The notes under the pieces are model-generated. The model was given only the letters and a program-made list of their open reading frames with translations, was not told the origin of the DNA and did no database searches. A program made the position numbers and the translations under genes. DNA of 8,042 nucleotides, from positions 1 to 8,042 of the forward strand of contig WAKY01000116.1 of assembly GCA_015523135.1 (NCBI GenBank), read 5' to 3'. Within the stretch, counting starts at the first letter, position 1, and each line of letters opens with the position of its first letter. Origin of the DNA: Candidatus Aciduliprofundum sp. (GTDB taxonomy: Archaea; Thermoplasmatota; Thermoplasmata; Thermoplasmatales; Aciduliprofundaceae). This document shows, in pieces, positions 1-6,709 of this stretch.

Positions 1-261
1 GGGGTTACAGGTGTGCTTTTAACAGAAGGAAGAAAAAGGGATACCGATGTAATAGCCCTTCTTGCAGAGGCTCATCCCAACTATCCAGATGCAAGGGCCG
101 CCGCAAAGATAGTAGAGGTATTAAATGAAATTATGCAAGGCGTAAAGATAGACCCTAAACCATTATACGAGGAAGCTGAAAAGATAGAGAAGAATTTGGC
201 ACAAATTCGAGAGCAAGCGGCTAAAGTTAAAAACGTTCCCAAGGATTACATTTATGCTTGA
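1..261 (+). CDS. PAC2-family proteasome assembly chaperone-like protein, C-terminal part (5' end outside window)
   Basis: The reading frame is open from base 1 (Gly-Val-Thr-Gly...) to the TGA at 259-261, so this is the last 86 residues of a longer gene. The segment matches what I know of the C-terminal part of archaeal PAC2-family proteins (the PbaA/PbaB and eukaryotic PAC2-like group): a GVTGVLL strand, an acidic LLAEAHPNYPDARAAA stretch whose 'PNYPD' turn and following helix are typical, then 'VLNEIMQGVKIDPKPLYEEA' and a charged C-terminal helix. Family members act in the cytoplasm, and some archaeal ones help assemble or dock to 20S proteasome rings. Whether this one does so is inference. 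The GTG at 13-15 lies inside the conserved strand and is not a credible start. The 3' end overlaps the end of the convergent rtcA gene by 10 bp. Family assignment is good; the precise role is not determinable from this fragment. Confidence 0.8.
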   Translation, partial: GVTGVLLTEGRKRDTDVIALLAEAHPNYPDARAAAKIVEVLNEIMQGVKIDPKPLYEEAEKIEKNLAQIREQAAKVKNVPKDYIYA

Positions 262-1232
262 ATCTCTATCTTATTTCCTTCTATTTTCACCCTATTACCA
301 AATTTTTGCACTACCCAAGCATTAGTTTTTATGTGCTCCGTTACATCTCTAACATAATAAGCTGTTGTGCCTTTTGCCAATGAACCAAATGTAATTAAAT
401 GGTCTCCCATATTTACATCTACTGTAGAATTTGAATTTCTCTCCTTATCTAACTTTTCAATGGCAATTCTAGCAACTTTCTCAGCGGGAAGTCCTTTTTT
501 GCAGAGAGAATCTCCAGCAAGAATGGTGTGAGAATATTCTTCTAAAATAACCAATCCACATCCTCTACTCCTACTCGCATTGCCAACATCTTCAAAGAGC
601 TCATGCCCTCTTAGATCTTTCTTCATCCTTTCTACAATGTGCATTGGCAAGCCCCTCATGTTTATGTAAGCTCTCTTGCTCTTCATCTCTCCCCTTTCAA
701 GAATCCTTAATCCTTCAATCTCTGCCGGCTCAATTTCCACTCTAACCTTTCCTCCTCCCTCTGGATAATAGCCCCTTTCAATCACTTCTATGTTCATCTT
801 TGCCCCCATTCTTCGCAAGAAATATGAAAGAACATAGCAATAGTAATCAATGGGAGGTGACCATAATACATCAGTGCCTCCCGCGATTTTTAATATTACC
901 TTGTCATCGGCGAATAATGCTATAGGAATTGCAGTTTGAAGAAGAAGAGTTATGCTTCCTGCTGTGCCTATATCAACTCTGTACTCTCCCCCCTTTATCT
1001 TATTTGGAGAGAAAACTACACGCTGTGAGCCAACTTTTAGGCCTGATATTTTGGCGTTGCTCATCATACCAGCAAGCTTTATGCCCCAGAGATGTTGCGC
1101 TGCTAATCCTGGATTTCTCCTCTTTGCCCTAATATTGATTATCTCCACATCCTCTCCCAATATGGCTGATAGGGCTATAGAAGTGCGAAGAATTTGACCG
1201 CCTCCCTCCCCATAAGATCCATCAATGAGCAT
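252..1232 (-). CDS. rtcA: RNA 3'-terminal-phosphate cyclase (RtcA)
   Basis: RtcA uses ATP to convert RNA 3'-phosphate ends to 2',3'-cyclic phosphates through a covalent His-AMP intermediate. It acts in the cytoplasm, in RNA repair or processing. At 326 aa it has normal family length. Visible landmarks: N-terminal IDGSYGEGGGQILR at about residues 3-16, GTAGSITLLLQ near 90-100, GGTDVLWSPPIDYY near 118-131, RGYYPEGGGKV near 154-164, and the C-terminal TEHIKTNAWVVQKF, where His300 is the likely adenylated histidine. I chose ATG 1232 because it gives the usual 'MLIDGSYGEGGG' beginning and has an SD GGTGAT (1237-1242) four bases upstream. An in-frame GTG three codons earlier (1239-1241) lies inside that SD. 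The upstream rhomboid gene ends at 1238, so its TGA stop is part of the rtcA SD, which implies translational coupling. Very confident in identity. Confidence 0.95.
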   Translation of the reverse strand: MLIDGSYGEGGGQILRTSIALSAILGEDVEIINIRAKRRNPGLAAQHLWGIKLAGMMSNAKISGLKVGSQRVVFSPNKIKGGEYRVDIGTAGSITLLLQTAIPIALFADDKVILKIAGGTDVLWSPPIDYYCYVLSYFLRRMGAKMNIEVIERGYYPEGGGKVRVEIEPAEIEGLRILERGEMKSKRAYINMRGLPMHIVERMKKDLRGHELFEDVGNASRSRGCGLVILEEYSHTILAGDSLCKKGLPAEKVARIAIEKLDKERNSNSTVDVNMGDHLITFGSLAKGTTAYYVRDVTEHIKTNAWVVQKFGNRVKIEGNKIEIQA

Positions 1233-1236
1233 GGAA

Positions 1237-1242
1237 ATCACC
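1237..1242 (-). promoter_or_regulatory. Shine-Dalgarno site of rtcA, containing the rhomboid stop codon
   Basis: The minus strand reads GGTGAT, a perfect match to the archaeal anti-SD, four bases before ATG 1232. The TGA inside it is the stop codon of the upstream rhomboid gene. This decides the rtcA start in favour of the ATG over the in-frame GTG at 1241. Confidence 0.7.
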
Positions 1243-2098
1243 TATAAACCCTATACCTCTTACCTCCACTCTTAACATACTTTCCTTCAAATTCGGCATC
1301 TCCATTCTTCTTTCTGAAAAATTCAAGGAGCCAAGATCTGCGTATTATTTCATCTTTCTCTCCCTTTATCTTATTTGCAATTCTTTTAAGCTCTGGAGTA
1401 TCTGCGAGTTCATCCAAGAGCTCATAGTTAAGGCCTTTCGTTTTAATTCTTTCCACTCTATAATTTCTTAAAGCATAGGCAAATAGGGCACCGCTCACGG
1501 CACCTATTACATGCGCACCATGTGCCACATTATCATTGACCCAAAATATTGTTGCAAAGAATTCAACTGCCATAAAAGCTAGGACTGCATACTTAACTTT
1601 CACACGGGGCATCAAAATAGGACCTAGAAACATCGTTATTTCCTCATTTGGATATAGAATTAAGAATGCACCCATTATTCCAAATATAGCTCCAGAGGCA
1701 CCTATGAGAAACGAGTTTATGCCACTCATTTTAAGAAATAAAGAATAGCCAATGTTTGCAAGGAGTCCAGAAACGAGAAATATGCTTGTAAATTTAAAAT
1801 TCCCAACCTTCTGGGCAAAGGGTACGCCAACCAAGAAAAATATTAGAATATTGAAAAATATATGGGCAGGGTTCAAACTATGCACATAGATGGCTGTAAA
1901 TACACCCATATCAAAAATATTTGATTTGCAAGCAAAGAGCTCGTAGAATTGGAAAATTGAACCTTGGTAGTAAGAGTAAAGCTCAATCAAATAAACTATA
2001 ACGAATGCTAAAGAGAGGTAAAACACGGGATTCTTCTTGAAGGAAATTAGCGTAAATACTACTATTGTTGCAAGAGTCAATATGATTACAGCTAGCAC
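1238..2098 (-). CDS. Rhomboid-family intramembrane serine protease with C-terminal cytoplasmic tail
   Basis: A polytopic membrane protein of 286 aa. The rhomboid core is complete: HIFFN in the second core helix (His79, Asn83, oxyanion side), LIGASGAIFG with nucleophile Ser135, and GAHVIGAVSG in the last helix with catalytic His196. Hydrophobic segments lie at about 2-19, 25-43, 78-95, 104-121, 131-149, 167-185 and 193-211, which is a six-helix core plus one extra N-terminal helix. Residues from about 212 form a charged tail of roughly 75 residues, probably cytoplasmic, containing a run of predicted helix and a basic end. Members cleave transmembrane substrates within the bilayer; the substrate here is unknown. 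The start is GTG 2098, preceded by SD GGGTGA (2102-2107). The overlapping ATG at 2098-2100 is out of frame and hits a stop at once. It lies 26 bp after thiC and overlaps the rtcA SD. Confidence 0.92.
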   Translation of the reverse strand: MLAVIILTLATIVVFTLISFKKNPVFYLSLAFVIVYLIELYSYYQGSIFQFYELFACKSNIFDMGVFTAIYVHSLNPAHIFFNILIFFLVGVPFAQKVGNFKFTSIFLVSGLLANIGYSLFLKMSGINSFLIGASGAIFGIMGAFLILYPNEEITMFLGPILMPRVKVKYAVLAFMAVEFFATIFWVNDNVAHGAHVIGAVSGALFAYALRNYRVERIKTKGLNYELLDELADTPELKRIANKIKGEKDEIIRRSWLLEFFRKKNGDAEFEGKYVKSGGKRYRVYR

Positions 2099-2101
2099 AT
2101 T

Positions 2102-2107
2102 TCACCC
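2102..2107 (-). promoter_or_regulatory. Shine-Dalgarno site of the rhomboid gene
   Basis: The minus strand reads GGGTGA, three bases before the GTG start at 2098. It sits in the 26-bp gap after thiC and supports the non-ATG start. Confidence 0.6.
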
Positions 2108-2124
2108 TATTTCTCAAAGGCATA

Positions 2125-3408
2125 TTATTCTTTTCCTTCGTTTAGATACTCTCTCAATATCTTTATGGCACAGAACTCTCCACACATTGTGCATACCTGC
2201 GGGCTATGGGGATACCTCTCCTTCCTTATTTTTATAGCATTCTCCTTGTCTATACTGAGATTGAGTTGCTCGTCCCAGCGCAGGGAGGCACGAGCTTTTG
2301 ACATTTCATAATCCCATTTGTACTCATCTTCAAACCTTGTTAGATTCACTGCATGCGCTGCTATTCTCGTTGCTATTACCCCTAATTTCACTTCTTCCTC
2401 ATTGGGCAAAGCGAGATGCTCAGCAGGGGTTACATAGCATAGGAAATCAGCTCCTGCCTTTGCGGCTATGGCACCTCCTATGGCTGCTGTAATATGGTCA
2501 TAGCCAGATGCAATATCGGTAACGAGGGGGCCGAGGACATAGAAGGGTGCATTATCCGTGGCTATCTTTGCCATCTTTACATTTGCCTCTATCTGATCAA
2601 TTGGGATATGCCCAGGGCCTTCAACCATGGCTTGCACACCTTTTTCTCTAGCTTTCTTCACCAATCTTCCAATGGTGTATAGTTCATGAATTTGCAGAAA
2701 ATCTGTGGCATCTGGCAATCCTCCAGGGCGGAGTCCATCACCCAAGCTAATTGTGGCATCATATTCGGCAAGTAATTCAAGAAGATAATCATAATTCTCG
2801 TAAAAGGGATTCTCTTTGCCATTATGGAGAATCCAAGCTGCATGGAATGTACCACCGCGTGAGACCGTGCCCACTACGCGAGGATGCCTTTTCATCTTCT
2901 CCACTGCCTCGCGAGTTACACCAACATGAATTGTGAGAAAATCCACACCATCTTTCAAATGCGATTCTACTGCGTTGAACATATCATCCTCACTCATCTC
3001 CACTATGGCCTTTTTTCTTTCAAGCATCTGCCATGCTGCCTCGTATATTGGCACGGTGCCTATTACCATTGGCACTTCCTTCGTTATCCTGTGCCTAATC
3101 TCTGGAAGATCGCCCCCTGTGCTCAAATCCATTATGGTATCTGCACCATATTTCTTGGCAATCTTTGCCTTACGCACTTCAGCCTCAACATCCACAATAT
3201 CCATTGAAGTACCTATATTTGCATTAACCTTAACTCTCAATCCAGAGCCCACTCCAACGGGCTCAACATCATGCTTTGAATTCTTCAATATCACAACATG
3301 CCCATTGGCAATAGCCCTACGGAGCTTTTCAAGATCCACCCCTTCTTTCTTTGCAATATATCTCATTTCTTCGGTGTATTCTCCATTCTTCGCACTCTTC
3401 ATCTGCAT
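2125..3408 (-). CDS. thiC: Phosphomethylpyrimidine synthase ThiC (short form)
   Basis: ThiC is a radical-SAM enzyme that rearranges 5-aminoimidazole ribotide into hydroxymethylpyrimidine phosphate, the pyrimidine half of thiamin. The protein is 427 aa, usual for the short form without the extra N-terminal domain found in enterobacterial proteins. Landmarks in order: TEEMRYIAKKEGVD near the start, GADTIMDLSTGGDL, MVIGTVPIYEA, TVSRGGTFHAAWI, SLGDGLRPGG, MVEGPGHIPIDQ, LGPLVTDIASGYDHI, FLCYVTPAEHLALP, and the [4Fe-4S] cysteines Cys406, Cys409 and Cys413 in VCTMCGEFCAIK. The cysteine spacing is CxxCxxxC (see findings). I chose ATG 3408 ('MQMKSAKNG...'), which fits family N termini and has SD GGTGAG four bases upstream. 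A second ATG two codons later is possible. The frame extends to a TTG at 3480, but that extension does not resemble ThiC. It appears to head a unit with the rhomboid gene and rtcA. No TPP riboswitch was seen. Confidence 0.96.
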   Translation of the reverse strand: MQMKSAKNGEYTEEMRYIAKKEGVDLEKLRRAIANGHVVILKNSKHDVEPVGVGSGLRVKVNANIGTSMDIVDVEAEVRKAKIAKKYGADTIMDLSTGGDLPEIRHRITKEVPMVIGTVPIYEAAWQMLERKKAIVEMSEDDMFNAVESHLKDGVDFLTIHVGVTREAVEKMKRHPRVVGTVSRGGTFHAAWILHNGKENPFYENYDYLLELLAEYDATISLGDGLRPGGLPDATDFLQIHELYTIGRLVKKAREKGVQAMVEGPGHIPIDQIEANVKMAKIATDNAPFYVLGPLVTDIASGYDHITAAIGGAIAAKAGADFLCYVTPAEHLALPNEEEVKLGVIATRIAAHAVNLTRFEDEYKWDYEMSKARASLRWDEQLNLSIDKENAIKIRKERYPHSPQVCTMCGEFCAIKILREYLNEGKE

Positions 3409-3412
3409 AGAA

Positions 3413-3418
3413 CTCACC
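3413..3418 (-). promoter_or_regulatory. Shine-Dalgarno site of thiC
   Basis: The minus strand reads GGTGAG, four bases before ATG 3408. It fixes the start here rather than at the distant in-frame TTG 3480. Confidence 0.6.
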
Positions 3419-3438
3419 AAACCTTCATTGTGCAAAGG

Positions 3439-3446
3439 TAAATAAG
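3439..3446 (-). promoter_or_regulatory. Candidate TATA box for the thiC unit
   Basis: The minus strand reads CTTATTTA, preceded by a purine-rich AGAAATG that could serve as BRE. Its centre is about 34 bp upstream of thiC ATG 3408. Archaeal spacing of about 25 bp to the start site would give a leader of about 9 nt, just enough to include the SD. It lies in the 79-bp gap after the ABC operon, the only sizeable space ahead of thiC. Confidence 0.4.
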
Positions 3447-3487
3447 CATTTCTAAACAGATTTGAGTATTCTATTACCAAATTAGAT

Positions 3488-4165
3488 TTATTTCTCTCTT
3501 TTCTTTCTATTAAGATACCTCACTTTGAAGATTATGAAAATCAATGTTCCTATAATAGCCGAAGAATAGAGATAAGGTAGAATGCTCCATAAATCGCTCC
3601 CTTTGTGCACGCTCAAAGGCACACCGCTAACTGGAATCCACATACTGGCATTGTGCTCCCTTGCCAAAATTGTTATACCCCAACCATTTCCCCATCCATA
3701 TATCTTGACTTTCAAATTTACCGTTAGATTATCCATCCCTTTCTTAAAGTGAACCATCTTCGGCTCTACATAAGCAACATTCCCCGTGAGAGAGCCTGTT
3801 GCATTTAGCCACTCGTTGAACCTTTTAACTTTCTCGTAGTATGCCATGGGATTAAAAGCTGATGGTGTGTAGTAGGGAACCCAGAATCCCTTAGTCACTA
3901 TAAACTTCAAATAGAAATCTGGATTTACACTGGCATTGATCTTATCTATGTAAACCTTCAAACTGCTAAGCTTATAGGGCTCTATGTGAATCACACCACC
4001 CGGAGAGTAGCTGATAGAAATTGCGTATTTTTGAGAGCCCGGAAAGAACAAACTGAAAAAATCGTAGTATTTTTCCTCATTTCCTTCAGCATGGGCTCCA
4101 GCAGAGGCAAAGATGCTGAACAAGAATATTGTGGCGATGAATATGGCAATTATCCTTAACTTCAT
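3488..4165 (-). CDS. Secreted, C-terminally membrane-anchored protein of the ABC cassette (unknown function)
   Basis: I do not recognise this 225-residue protein. It begins with a Sec-type signal peptide: basic MKLR, hydrophobic IIAIFIATIFLFSIFA, and a small-residue cleavage region around residues 20-27. The body (about 28-190) is rich in aromatic residues and short alternating strands, with four N-glycosylation sequons (Asn77, Asn121, Asn146, Asn172) and a Gly/Trp-rich KIYGWGNGWG near 154-163. One hydrophobic helix follows (about 194-216), then a basic tail (YLNRKKREK), so the body should sit outside the cell with the tail inside. The ATG overlaps the permease stop as ATGA, with SD GGGGGTGA just upstream (4170-4177). 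It is the last gene of the four-gene operon. The layout matches the first gene of the operon, suggesting two outer-face partners for one transporter. That role is inference. Confidence 0.85.
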   Translation of the reverse strand: MKLRIIAIFIATIFLFSIFASAGAHAEGNEEKYYDFFSLFFPGSQKYAISISYSPGGVIHIEPYKLSSLKVYIDKINASVNPDFYLKFIVTKGFWVPYYTPSAFNPMAYYEKVKRFNEWLNATGSLTGNVAYVEPKMVHFKKGMDNLTVNLKVKIYGWGNGWGITILAREHNASMWIPVSGVPLSVHKGSDLWSILPYLYSSAIIGTLIFIIFKVRYLNRKKREK

Positions 4166-4905
4166 AATCTCACCCCCTTAAACAGGAAAAATGAAATTAA
4201 TGCAATAAATAAAGCTCCTATCGCACCTAGCAATATGGGGAAAGAATATACTATGGCGTAGGAGGATATTGACAATTTCAAGTACCATATTCCCAAGTTG
4301 GGGAAAAATATGGAATAATACACTCTATCATCTACAGCGTATCTCATGGGCATAAACGCTAAGATGAAAAGAGATAATATAACATAAAAAGAGGAAACCA
4401 AGAGAGTTGCACCCGTTTTTTTAACCAGTACTCCTATGGCAATTGCCAAGAGCATAATGTATAAAGAAGAGATGAACAATACCAGTGTGTGCATTCCGTA
4501 CCAGTACCATAAAAGGTACGCTATATCTCCCCACACTCCCAAAAATGCCAAAATTTGAAAGAACACAATTAAAGAGAGTATACCTGTCACTATCAATCCT
4601 CCAACTAACTTGCCAACATAAACACCATTGCGCCCAGCAGGAGTGACTACCAAGGATATTATCGTGTTTTTATCAAACTCTCTCGCAAAGTATTTTGTGC
4701 CCAAATATCCTCCATATATCATGAAAATGAAAGAGTCAAAAAAGAATATGAGCCAGAACGGATAAGGTGTGGGTGTCTCTGTGAATATCTTGTTTTCAAC
4801 CCCTATTACAATATTCACGATTAAAAGCAATATTGCAACCAAAGGAAATGAAAAATCTAAAATTGAGCTCCTCACGCTCTCCCTTATTATGGGATATGCC
4901 TTCAT
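4162..4905 (-). CDS. ABC-2-type transporter permease
   Basis: A 247-residue integral membrane protein with six hydrophobic segments at about 18-36, 51-71, 101-125, 136-161, 166-186 and 218-241, the standard ABC-2 exporter permease arrangement. Between helices 2 and 3 lies a cytoplasmic element, EFDKNTIISLVVTPAGRNG followed by VYVGK (about 76-99). It corresponds to the family's 'E...GT...L..P.sR..i..gK' coupling region, with Asp78-Lys79-Asn80 where many relatives have a Gly-Thr. The ATG overlaps the ATPase stop (ATGA), with SD GGAGGT six bases upstream. Its stop overlaps the start of the next gene. It pairs with the adjacent ATPase and should form a homodimeric membrane core. The substrate cannot be told from sequence; ABC-2 members export drugs, polymers, ions or peptides or act in surface assembly. 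Confidence 0.88.
   Translation of the reverse strand: MKAYPIIRESVRSSILDFSFPLVAILLLIVNIVIGVENKIFTETPTPYPFWLIFFFDSFIFMIYGGYLGTKYFAREFDKNTIISLVVTPAGRNGVYVGKLVGGLIVTGILSLIVFFQILAFLGVWGDIAYLLWYWYGMHTLVLFISSLYIMLLAIAIGVLVKKTGATLLVSSFYVILSLFILAFMPMRYAVDDRVYYSIFFPNLGIWYLKLSISSYAIVYSFPILLGAIGALFIALISFFLFKGVRL
4170..4177 (-). promoter_or_regulatory. Shine-Dalgarno site of the 225-aa anchored protein gene
   Basis: The minus strand reads GGGGGTGA, four bases before ATG 4165, within the 3' end of the permease gene. Confidence 0.6.
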
Positions 4906-5759
4906 CTGTATACCTCCCTGTAGATGGATTCTAATGTATCACTCTTCAAATTAAATTTCAATCCCTTTGAGAGCAAATACTTGAAAATCTCAGAATCATC
5001 GTCTCCACCGTATTCTATCGTTATTATATTCCCCCTTAAAATTGCATTCTTAACTCCTTCTATCCTTTTCAATTCCTCAACTATGCTTTCATCCGCATCC
5101 TTTACCTGTATAACTATCTCCCTAACCGGCTTTACTTCTTCTAATAAATCTTCAGGCTTGCCAAATCCCAAGAGCTTTCCCTCGTTTATCATTATTATCC
5201 AATCGCAAATTTCTTCTATGTCCCTCAACTGATGCGAGGATATTAAAAAAGTCCTTTCTTTAGATATCTCCAAGATTATCTTTCTGAGCTCGCTCTTTAT
5301 GTTTGGATCTAAACCACTCAACGGCTCGTCTAATATTATCACACTGGAGCGCGATAAGAGAGTTCTCGCAATGCCCAACCTTCTCTTCATGCCCTTGGAA
5401 TATTTGCTGATTAAAACATTCTCCTTGCCATCCAATCCAACCAATTTCAGCAATTCATATATTTTATCTCTATCAAATCCGTAAAGGTCACTGAAGTATC
5501 TTAGATACTCATAGCCCGTTAAGTATCCGTAATATCCCTCATCTTCCGCCAGATACCCTATGTTATCTCCCTCAATAACCTCTATCTCTCCCTCGTAGGG
5601 TAGTATGCCAACAATGCTCTTTATTAAAGTGGTCTTTCCTGCTCCATTGGGACCTATAAGCCCCGCTATCAAACCCTTCGGTACATAAAAATTAATCTCA
5701 TTTAAAGCTTTGAATTTTCCGTACCATACATTCAGAGATTTGACCTCTATGGCATTCAC
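4902..5759 (-). CDS. ABC transporter ATP-binding protein (ABC-2 exporter type)
   Basis: The 285-residue nucleotide-binding subunit sits on the cytoplasmic face and powers the adjacent permease. Motifs: Walker A GPNGAGKTT at 36-44, signature YSKGM at 120-124 (the SKGM form typical of ABC-2 exporters), Walker B VIILDE ending at Asp144-Glu145, D-loop SGLD at 148-151, and switch His176 in ISSHQL. The Q-loop region reads IGYLAEDEGYYGYLT, with acidic residues instead of Gln, as is common in this subfamily. Residues from about 210 form the small C-terminal alpha/beta accessory domain seen in NatA-like ATPases. The start is GTG 5759, overlapping the preceding gene's stop as GTGA. A strong SD AGGAGG (5768-5773) lies eight bases upstream. 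All residues needed for ATP binding and hydrolysis appear present. Confidence 0.94.
   Translation of the reverse strand: MNAIEVKSLNVWYGKFKALNEINFYVPKGLIAGLIGPNGAGKTTLIKSIVGILPYEGEIEVIEGDNIGYLAEDEGYYGYLTGYEYLRYFSDLYGFDRDKIYELLKLVGLDGKENVLISKYSKGMKRRLGIARTLLSRSSVIILDEPLSGLDPNIKSELRKIILEISKERTFLISSHQLRDIEEICDWIIMINEGKLLGFGKPEDLLEEVKPVREIVIQVKDADESIVEELKRIEGVKNAILRGNIITIEYGGDDDSEIFKYLLSKGLKFNLKSDTLESIYREVYR
4912..4917 (-). promoter_or_regulatory. Shine-Dalgarno site of the permease gene
   Basis: The minus strand reads GGAGGT, six bases before ATG 4905, within the end of the ATPase gene. It supports reinitiation at the ATGA overlap. Confidence 0.65.
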
Positions 5760-6634
5760 CTTCTCTTCCTCCTATTTCCATACACAGCTCTTTTTGCATA
5801 AATATACATCGCTACCGCTATCACTACCAATATCCCAATCACTATAAACGCACCCGTTGGATTGCTCTTCTTCTCTTCGTATCCAACCCAGAATTGTACT
5901 GTTACATTTCCACTCTCTCCATTGGGCCTAATAAATGTTAGAAACGGTGAAGCGTCATAGGGCTCTGTCACTGAACCTTCTTTTAATGGCTTTTCTGTGT
6001 GATCTATTAATCTCCCTCCTGCATCAAATAGATATGCATACACAGGTTGGCTGGATTTGAAATAGAAGGTGTTTAGATTCGTTGGATTGTAGTAATCCAT
6101 ATACAACGCTATTTTTTCGGCATTGAAGGTAAGCGAATAAATTCCACCGTTAAGAATGTTCTCTGTCCAGTCCCCCCAAATCCCAAATTGTAGAAGAGCT
6201 TTACCTACAATCCTTATAATTATCTTGTTCCCCTGTATTGTACCTGGATATCTTCCAGCCCCTCCTATGGGTGTACCATTTACATCGTTGGAATTATATG
6301 CATATACATAAACGGTTCCCTTATTATCTGTTATATTTAATTCCGCTTTTCTTCCTTTATTCCATCCATAATAATAATACTGCGTCCATTGAAATGCAAA
6401 TGCCAATTTAAAATGATGCATATATTGAGGCACATTAAAAGTAAATGTCCCATTCTCAAACCAATGCGGGAGAAACAGGTCTTCAAATGTCTTCGGTGGA
6501 GTATTGGGATTGTAGAAGTTCGCAGATTTTGCCAAGGCATCTTTATTGCTCTCTACATTTAAATTAGATATATTTATTAACGAAAATAGTAATATGAATA
6601 TGCATGCAAATGCAATTATAGACACGATTTTCAT
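5756..6634 (-). CDS. Secreted, C-terminally membrane-anchored aromatic-rich protein, first gene of the ABC operon (unknown function)
   Basis: I do not recognise this 292-residue protein. The N terminus is a signal peptide or anchor (basic MK, hydrophobic about 4-20). Residues about 30-258 form an outer-face domain with many short beta strands, an aromatic cluster (QWTQYYYYGWN, 82-92), and sequons at Asn61, Asn100, Asn119 and Asn243. The segment TFYFKSSQPVYAYLFDAGG (189-207) resembles a strand-turn-strand unit of a beta sandwich. A hydrophobic helix (about 262-280) is followed by a strongly basic end (KRAVYGNRRKRR). The predicted topology is outside body, inside tail. It starts at ATG 6634 with no SD directly upstream, whereas the three following genes all have one. 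A TATA-like box lies about 31 bp upstream. Its stop overlaps the ATPase start (GTGA). Cys11 sits within the hydrophobic stretch and does not form a lipobox. The function is unknown; a transporter partner role is inferred from the operon. Confidence 0.85.
   Translation of the reverse strand: MKIVSIIAFACIFILLFSLINISNLNVESNKDALAKSANFYNPNTPPKTFEDLFLPHWFENGTFTFNVPQYMHHFKLAFAFQWTQYYYYGWNKGRKAELNITDNKGTVYVYAYNSNDVNGTPIGGAGRYPGTIQGNKIIIRIVGKALLQFGIWGDWTENILNGGIYSLTFNAEKIALYMDYYNPTNLNTFYFKSSQPVYAYLFDAGGRLIDHTEKPLKEGSVTEPYDASPFLTFIRPNGESGNVTVQFWVGYEEKKSNPTGAFIVIGILVVIAVAMYIYAKRAVYGNRRKRR
5768..5773 (-). promoter_or_regulatory. Shine-Dalgarno site of the ABC ATPase gene
   Basis: The minus strand reads AGGAGG, eight bases before GTG 5759. 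It lies in the codons for the basic tail of the upstream protein and supports the non-ATG start at the GTGA overlap. Confidence 0.7.
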
Positions 6635-6659
6635 ACTGTAGGATGTTATGTTGCTCCAA

Positions 6660-6670
6660 TAAATATATTT
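6660..6670 (-). promoter_or_regulatory. Candidate TATA box for the four-gene ABC operon
   Basis: The minus strand reads AAATATATTTA, preceded by an A-run that could serve as BRE. Its centre is about 31 bp upstream of ATG 6634, predicting a transcript start only about 6 nt before the ATG. It lies in the 75-bp gap between the end of the M16 gene and the operon, so the operon probably has its own promoter. Confidence 0.5.
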
Positions 6671-6709
6671 TTTGGCATTGTTATCTTTACAAACTCAGAA
6701 ATTTGGGTA

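Noticed and set aside
263..287. Pyrimidine-rich tract just after the PAC2-family stop, as an archaeal T-rich terminator
   Set aside because: T-runs are short and interrupted, and the tract is the antisense of the rtcA C-terminal codons; too weak to annotate.
1239..1241. GTG start for rtcA overlapping the rhomboid stop as GTGA
   Set aside because: The GTG lies inside the GGTGAT SD that serves ATG 1232, and the ATG gives the normal RtcA N terminus.
2933..3445. Plus-strand open frame of 170 codons opposite thiC
   Set aside because: It lies antisense to a highly conserved thiC, is low-complexity Ser/Ile/Thr-rich, and has no SD or family resemblance; other plus-strand frames opposite rtcA, rhomboid, the ABC genes and M16 are likewise shadows.
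3409..3480. Upstream in-frame TTG start extending thiC by 24 codons
   Set aside because: The extension has no ThiC-like sequence, would cover the likely promoter and SD, and ATG 3408 has an SD at good spacing and a family-like N terminus.
3409..3487. Possible TPP riboswitch ahead of thiC
   Set aside because: The gap is only 79 bp and shows none of the conserved TPP-aptamer strings such as CTGAGA; the predicted leader is about 9 nt.
6599..6604. Cys11 in the signal region of the 292-residue protein as a lipoprotein lipobox
   Set aside because: The Cys sits near the start of the hydrophobic core (FACIFILL) rather than after it, and no small-residue lipobox precedes it.
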